64,000 nt of DNA from Auricularia sp. M13 (Eukaryota; Basidiomycota; Agaricomycetes; Auriculariales; Auriculariaceae). Positions 56,882 through 64,000 of the stretch are shown in pieces; the first letter of the stretch is position 1, and each line of letters begins with the position of its first letter. The position numbers and the translations under genes were made by a program. The notes below the pieces were generated by a model. The model was given only the letters and a program-made list of their open reading frames with translations. It did no database searches and was not told where the DNA came from. The DNA lies in assembly GCA_037042915.1 (NCBI GenBank), contig CM073199.1, positions 2,356,001 to 2,420,000 of the forward strand. Reading direction: 5' to 3'.

Positions 56882-57839
56882 GAGAGCACCTGGCAGCAGG
56901 TGACAGAAAAATCCAAGGGGTGGGACCGGACGTCAAAAGGCCGCAGGCCTTTAAGAAGCACAGAGCTGAAATGTTGAAGCATCATCCATGTGCTGCTGTC
57001 CGGGAGCTGTCCTCCACATCAGCCGAGTCCGCACCAAACCAGGTGCCACTCCAGCCTGCCAGTGCGAGCGTCACGCGGTGCGAGGCGCCCATTCGGAGGC
57101 CTTGGAGGCTCGTTGAACGGTGTCTGTAGCGGCAGCGGCGGCGAGAGCTCGAGCGTAAATCCAGGCGCAGGCCGCTCCTTATCAACTGCGCAGTTGCACT
57201 ATCTAGCTGGCCAGCCGTGATAGATGGGCGGCAACGAATCGCGCACAGACCATTTGGGTGCAGCACAGGAGTCTGGACAACACGCGTTTGCATCTAGATC
57301 CGAACCATGACGGGATCTGCAATATCCTGTGTTCTAAAAGTAGTCAGGGGGCCTTGGCGCCGCCAAGTGAAATAATAACAACGCAGAGGCTTTCAAAGGA
57401 CCTTGAACAAGGCGCCCCATAAACTCTGAATCGGTTCTATAACTTAACATATTTATTGGGAGACTGAGGGAGCCGTTACAACATCAGAGAGCTCTGAATG
57501 GTGTGAATCGCAGCTAAAAGTAGGATGATTCGCGACAATGACACAATTTCACGAACCTCCGAGGCACTAAGTACGTACTGTAAGCCCTGAGCGACGCAAA
57601 CGATGATGTAGAAAACAATCGCAGTCCTCATCCCGTTACGCTGGGGCACTGGCGGTCAGCGGTAATATCTCATCAAAGGACCGGTCACGCAAAAGGGATG
57701 ATTCGGAAGGTCAGCCTCCCGAGATCTATAATGCTAGGTGAATATACCCAGGTTCCATAAGGTTTTATGAGAGCAAGAACTACATGAGCATACGACCGAC
57801 ATATAGGTTGTCATACAAAAAACAATCCCGCCACAGCAC
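56882..57839. other. Intergenic between PTR2 promoter and UTP10 3' end
   Basis: About 960 bases. The first part, upstream of PTR2, is promoter-like. The rest is AT-richer and holds only short random frames. No RNA gene, terminal repeat or transposon domain was recognised. Confidence 0.55.
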
Positions 57840-60800
57840 TCAGTTGCCGCTAGCAGCATCGATCGCTTTTTGGAGTTTGCGCGCCGCCTTGCAAACCTCG
57901 TCATTATCGTCCTCCGCACACTCCAGGACGAACGTCTCCGTCTCCGTGGCGAATTCTGCAAGTCGCGCATCAGCAAGAACACTGTATTGCAGGTTTCAGC
58001 AGACTCACCAGAAAGCGCCGCGCCGTCCTCCCTCCAGATCGCATCGTCGACGACAAGCGCGAGCAATCGCACTTGAGCATCGTCATCGCGTGTGTGCATG
58101 AGGATGGCGAGGTTGATCGCCTTCAGCACGGCGCTGTCGCCGGCAGCGTGCGCCACCGCGACGAGCGTGTCTGTCAACGCCTGCCTATGCACAGCACTGG
58201 CATCCGCGAGGCCCGGCAGCGCAGCGATCTGGTCGACGAGCACAGGCATGATCTTGCGTATCCGGTCGTCGCGCCAGTATGCTATATGGAGCAGTCCTGG
58301 TCAGCACTGTGCCATGGCGATTGACCTACGCGAGGAGAGACGATGTCGACGTACCCGAATCTTCGGCAGCGAGACTCTTCTGCACGAGCGTGATAGTGCT
58401 GAGCCATAGCTCAATATCGGCCGAGTCGTCCTGCGTGAAGAGTTGGAGGACATCCGCCACACCGTCCATGATCAATGCGACATAGGGATCCATTAGGCCC
58501 TGTAAATATGATGAGATACCTTCTGTGCCACATGGGGGACGCATAGACTTACCTTGAACGTATCCAGCAAGTTGGAAACTGTCCTCGCGAACGTGACCTT
58601 ACGGAAGCGAGTAGATGCTGAATCTGCGACAATAAATGAGCACGCAGAATAAGATACTCGATGAGAAGGCGCTGACCTTCACTATACGCCCAATCATAGA
58701 ACTGGCGGAAGACGGGAGTGAACGTAATCTCGTTCAACTTGATCACTAGCTGGATGAACGCCTGGATGACCATATTCTCGGCCTCAACCGAAAACTACCA
58801 CCAATAGACAACGTTGAGTGGATACTACGAAGAGACGCGGCACTGACTCACGTCAGCGAGAGGACGAGGTACGGCCGTGTTCCGCAAGTCGAATGCTCCG
58901 AGGAACAGCTTAGAGAGCGCCTTCAGATGGGCCTGGACGTCCACCCGCGACGCATTCTGGACTCCGCGCTTCACGAGGTCAAAGAACGCAGTTACTGCGG
59001 ACGCCGACTGGCGCGATGTTCCCTGAAGCATCAATTGTCAATATGTATCCAACAACAATGACAAACAATCTCACTGCGGTAAACAACTTCGTCCACCCGT
59101 CCGAGAGAGCGGGCAGCAAAGTCGTTGCGGGGATTTTCTTTGAGATCTGGCGCCGGAGGGGGTGATACAAGGAACTCGGCTCCTGTAACGATAGAACGAG
59201 TACGGCGTGAAGCTCGGTGCTTCCCCAGAAAACGGGCAGGGCGGTCAACAAGCCCGTCAGGACCTCCTGCACCGCTTCGCTCCGTCGTTGGCCTGGGATC
59301 CCGATGAGCGATGCGACTTCGCAGTGCTAACGTGGCATGTGACAAACCTGTATCCTGATCGCCTGCTGCTGCCACACAGAATTCGACAACAGCGTGGAAA
59401 TGCGCTACCATACGAGGGCCGACCTTCGGGCTACAAAAACATCAGCGCCAGTCCTCAAAACTCGCAGCCCCAGCGTACATCAGCAACCCAATCAAGGTCA
59501 AAACCTCAGCAGTCAAGGCCGCCTGCTTGCCAACATCAAGTGCGACGGGGACAACGCTGGCCAGGACCGCGGATTCAGCCTGCAAAGACGACGTTGCCAC
59601 AGCTTGCAGCGTCTTCAGCGCAAGAACATGTCCGACCGCATCCTCGCATGGATCTGGAGTCTGGAGGATGCTGCGAAGCTTCTCTACGAGCTCCACGATC
59701 GACGCTGAAATATTGCCGCGCGCGGCAAGAGACACCAAGGGAAGCCTGTTGCGGAGAACATCCAGAGCACGATGGAGAAGCTGGAGATAGTTGAACAACC
59801 ACAAGCTAAATGAGAAGAAGGCTCTGCATACCTTGGAGGCGGGAGAGTCGTTGGCGCGGACAATGTCCATGACGGTGGCAACGAATGTTTTGACGGGCGA
59901 GACAGACAGTAAGTCGAAAAGGGCTCCCGAGGCGACTGCGTTAATTTCCGCATTTTCGTCTGTGGAAGGCAGTGTCGCATTCAAGGCCATGAGGATGGCG
60001 ATACTATCCTTGAGACCGGTGCTAGCTAAGCTGCCTCTCTCTGCTTCCGCCATCGGAGGGAAAGTGGAGAGGGACTCGCGCAAGAAGACGAGTATGGCAT
60101 GAAGCTGCTTAGCCGCAGCAGACGGAGGGTTGGTCGAGCCATCGGGCAGGGTCCTATGAGAAGATGAGACGGTCGGAGAATTGCGGTATGTCAAGACATA
60201 CGCTTGATACAAGAAAGATTTCGCTGCGGGATCGGCAGTGCTAACGGCATACAGTTGCTGGCATTCCCGAAGCGCATCCGCGAGTGCCTGACGCTCATTG
60301 AGCACGCTAGAAAAGGCCAGGATGCATTGAAATCACCTTCAGCTTCAGCCCCGTCTGGAAGTGGGCCAGGACGGCCAAGGGCAGAGATAACGTATTGCGG
60401 AGGTCCTCGCCAGTCTGCCTCAGAACTTTCTTGGAGTTCGCGTCGACAAGGAGAAGGCAGACGGGCGCGAGGAATTCGTCCGCGCCAAGCGTTTGCACAA
60501 GATGAGTGAAGAACCTGCCAAACGTTAAGACATCACGTGCGAGACGCGACACGAATACTCACATGGTCCTACGGTGCCGCGGAATGTGGTTGGATGCGTC
60601 AGTCAATGTTTTGAGCAGGGTCCTCGCAGCTACGGATAGCAAGCGTAAGCACATTGAGCACGCAAACGCGTGGTGTACATACCGATGTGGAGCTCGCTAC
60701 CTGTAGCATTAGAGCTTCTGAGCGAAGCCACCATGAGTGGAATAATCATGTCCAAGGTCTACCAATGATGATCAGCCCGTGAGGAACCAACTCTACAGAG

Positions 60801-63800
60801 GCCATACCTGCTGAACGACTCTGAAGCTGTAAGCATCATCACGGTTCACCACCGTCGAACCCATGAACGTGAACACGGGCATGATATTGTATATCATGGA
60901 CTCCGGCGCCAGCTTCGCCATCTTGGCGAAGAGGAGCAAAGCCTGGTGGAACGTCTGAGGGTTTTGAGCAGCTGCACCCGTGATTTGGTCAGCATTTGCT
61001 CGCGCAGCGAACAATGAGTTGCAGGACGTACAGCGAATGATCTCCACGAGCACATCCAAACGGACGGCGCTATTGGGGCTCGCCTGCGCCGACCACGCGT
61101 CCGCACAGATGTCCAGGGCCTTCATGACGAGCTGCTGCGCATAGTTCGTGCCGGGTACCTGCGCAACACTCGCGAGGACTTCGAGCAGACACACGATGAG
61201 CTCCGTGCTAGCGGGCAGTTTCTGCGGCACGAGGGATTCGGTGAGCAGGACGAGGGCTTGCACGCTCGTTTCGGGCGCAGCGCTGCAAAGAGCGTCAGTA
61301 ATGTATCGTTGGGAAGGGGCGAAGCAGAGGACGAACTCGGTAGTTTTGGCGCGCTTGGACGCGCGCTCGTCAACGGACGGCGGCGCTGTCGAACGCAGTT
61401 GGCGGAGTAGAGGCACGACGAGCTCGACCTTGACGCCGACCTGGGTGATGGCGGCCTTCACGGTATTGTAGACATCCTGTCGATTGAATGTGAGCACAAG
61501 TCATAACCGGTGCAAGCGAACGCACACTGCTGCTGGACGCCACGCCAATCTTGAGCAACACATTTGCAAGCTCCAATTGCCGCTCGGAACTGAGGGCAGC
61601 GAACAATCCGCTCTGGATTTGCTTCACGAAGACCGTGAACGTAGGAATATCATCTTCAAAAGTAGTGAGCTCAATAAACCTTGGCAAGCGGGCGGACACG
61701 ACGCACCTGCAGCGCAGCGCTCAACGGCTTCGACATAATCCGTCCAGAAGGTATCGTCTTCCACCAGCATCGACGCCACAGTCACATCGTACGTCACTGC
61801 CACCAGTTGCGCAACAGCCGGTCCGCCTGGACTGTTGGTTGATCCAAGTTCCACGAGGAGCGGATGAAGCACAACGGCCTTGTCGGGCGACGAGACGTGC
61901 TCCAAAGCGCGCAACAGCGCAACCGAGGTCAGTCCTCCGGCGCTCGCGACAACATGGCTGCACAAGTAACACAGCACACGATGCTTGAATCTACACACAG
62001 GGAGCAAAGCGGTCAGCCTCAAGAGTTCGGAAATGACGAGGTACGCACTGGCTTTCGCGCTGCTGGTCGCGCGGCGCACGACCAAGGACGCGCTGCATGA
62101 AGATCGACAGGTACGCGGCGTCCTGCACGAGCTGCTCCTTCTGCTCGACCAGCGCCCGCACAAACTTCACTACGTCCGGCCAGTCGAGATACTGCACCAA
62201 CTCTACAAAAGTAGTTTCGCAAATCAGCGATCCCACCGGCAACAGATCTGCAACGACCCAGAAACCAGAACTGACCTGTCCGCGCTCCATAAACGACATC
62301 ATACCCATACACAAGCTTCGGATCGCGCCCGCCCGTCGGGGGGAGCGCCTCGGCGGCCGCCCTGCGCACCTTCTCCTCCGCATCGCCAAGCGCGATGACC
62401 AGCGCGGGTACGACGGCCTGCACATCCCACTGCAAATCCTCTGACTCGCCTTGCGTCGCAGCCCGCACGAACGCCCCGGCATGCCGCAGCGCAGCGACAC
62501 GCACGCCGACGTCAGTTTCGCTCTGAGTCAGCACGACGCCGACGAGGAACAGCAGCGCGTCCGGCCCGCGCGCACGCAGCACCTCCGCGCGCACGGGGGG
62601 CGACGGGACGGCGTACACCCCGCGCGCGAGGGCGAGCGCTGGCGCCCCGCTGGAGGGGCCCAACCAGTCTGCGCCGGTTGGCACGGGCACGGCTGCGAGC
62701 GCCAGGAGGACCATCGCCAGCGCGCGTTGGGTCGTGTACTGTTGGTGGAATTTCCTCGCCACGGCCTTGAGAAACGATGTCTCTGAGGCGAACTGCAAGT
62801 AGGAAGTGAATGGATCAGACTGAGCTTCTGGCCTCATAGATAGGCCTGCTACATACCTCAGCGAACTCAGCCGCCGCCCTCGGCCACTCGTGCGCGTGCA
62901 GCCGGGAGCGGAGCACATCGAGCACGCGCGGCGCGAGCGCGAGGAGATTCTCGCCGCGCAGCTGCCCAAGCAGCGCGCGAAGCACAAGCAGCGCCAGCAA
63001 ACTCGCGTGCGTCTCTTCGTGCGCCACCATGCCCAGGACGAGGTCCACATGCGGCTCCAGCGCCGGCGCTGCCAGGATATTTTCTGCAACCACAGGATCA
63101 ACACTCTTCGACAAAACGGCACATCGTACGCACCAGCAATGCGTTTGGCAACGGCGCCATTCCTCGCCCACCCCTTCTCGTCCCCACCAGCGTCCTTGTC
63201 CCCCTCCCCCTCCCCCTCGCCCTCACCCTCAGCCGCAGCCGCAGCAGAAGCAGTAGCCAACGCCGCGCATCCCGCGAAAACACCAACATTCTCCGCCGTA
63301 GCCCCACCGAGGACCTCCCAAGCGATCGCAGCGCGTTTCTTGCGCGGGGCCGTCACCAGCAGCCACGGCCAAAATACGCGCGCGACGTCGTCCGCCGTGC
63401 CATGCTTCGCGACGTATTCCAGATGACACCGCAGCACGGGGCGCGCGATGTCCTCGGGGTGCTGGAGCGCGGCGGAGATGGCTGCGAGCAGCTCGGCGTG
63501 CGGGAAGAGGCGCTGCAGTGTGGAGGGGTCGGCGTAGAGCGCTGCGGCGACTTCTGGGGAGGGGTCGGCGATGCGCTCCAGGAGGGTGGCGCGGATTGCG
63601 TTCTAAGTAGAAAGATGATAATGTGTGAGACGATGGCAAAGACGGGTTAACGGTAAGGGAAGGCTGACCTCGTCGTCGACAGTGCCGCTGGCCAGGTTCT
63701 GCAGCAACTCGCGCACACCAGCCGCGCGCACGCCAGCATCAGCATCGTTCGCAGCGACGAACATCCTCCCATGCCCTTTCATCCCAGGCTTCACACACAA

Positions 63801-64000
63801 ACACACAAATGCACATCAGCCTTCCTCCCCACTTGGAAACCTCTCACGCACCATGGACGCAGAAACGACAATCTCATCAACAACCGCGTCCCCCAGCACC
63901 GCGCGGCTCTCGTCCGCGCATGCCGCAAACACCTCGGGGCGGCGCTGCTTGAGCGTCGTGAGCAGCGCGTGCGTCGCGCTGCTCGCCTCCTTGGCCGCGG
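57840..64000 (-). CDS. utp10: U3 snoRNP / SSU-processome protein Utp10 (HEATR1), N-terminus beyond the window
   Basis: Minus-strand gene running in from the right edge and ending with EFATETETFVLECAEDDNDE in the last exon (57955-57840). Recognisable HEAT-repeat segments: AVVDEIVVSASM and VFWPWLLVTAPRKKRAAIAW on the right; DVYNTVKAAITQVGVKVELV near 61480; MPVFTFMGSTVVNRDDAYSF near 60870, the Utp10 signature I know best; FFTHLVQTLGADEFLAPVCL near 60500; and LNEITFTPVFRQFYDWAYSE near 58735, the BP28 C-terminal domain. More than ten short introns. A Gly/Glu-rich EGEGEGEGEGD tract lies near 63215-63190. The protein acts in early 18S rRNA processing in the nucleolus. Confidence 0.9.

Noticed and set aside
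63180-63240. CRISPR-like or minisatellite array
   Set aside because: It is a short ccctcc-rich tract coding for Glu/Gly repeats within UTP10; no spacers.

Overview
The window looks like the chromosome of an Agaricomycete (mushroom-forming basidiomycete). Genes are GC-rich and split by many introns of about 45-60 nt with GTRNGT donors. The transposon set (DIRS-like YR retroelement, Tad1-like LINE, Ty3/gypsy, Tnp2-type EnSpm) and the conserved proteins (Set2, a Munc13-like protein, Utp10, PTR2) fit that clade. All calls come from reading the sequence and from family knowledge; no search was run.

Region 1 (1-25.2 kb) is a nested transposon stack. From the left edge to about 3.5 kb lies a minus-strand DIRS-like element (Gag-like ORF, then RT-RNase H running off the window). 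From about 3.8 to 18.4 kb lies a broken minus-strand Ty3/gypsy element whose gag-pol was opened twice. A 5'-truncated LINE (4995-8452) sits between exact 14-bp target duplications, and an 8.5-kb EnSpm/Tnp2 element (8971-17438) sits inside gag. The EnSpm also carries a small coiled-coil gene and what looks like a captured glutaminase-A gene fragment. At 18692-24949 is a 6.26-kb DNA transposon with 13-bp terminal inverted repeats and a perfect 8-bp target duplication. Its multi-exon transposase (N-terminal zinc finger, PIP-like motif, DDE-like core, further Cys/His clusters, C-terminal PHD-like finger) belongs to a mushroom family that I know only as hypothetical proteins. It sits inside an older TA-flanked inverted-repeat element.

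Region 2 (25.3-42 kb) holds housekeeping genes: a Lys/Ser-rich nuclear-type protein, the H3K36 methyltransferase Set2, a Munc13/MUN-C2 protein and a tetraspan membrane protein. An SRPK-like kinase and a coiled-coil gene of an unrecognised family (here family X) are interleaved with them.

Region 3 (42-54.3 kb) is a fast-evolving, lineage-specific cluster. It contains two more family X genes, a second SRPK-like kinase, and three copies of a second small family (family Y, proteins starting MPHIRVRN). It also holds an inverted, intron-containing chimeric pseudogene joining the 5' end of the Munc13 gene to the 3' half of SET2. Shared exon phases show that X, Y and the kinases arose by DNA-level duplication.

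Region 4 (54.3-64 kb) returns to conserved genes: a PTR2/POT peptide transporter and UTP10 (ribosome biogenesis), the latter cut by the right edge.
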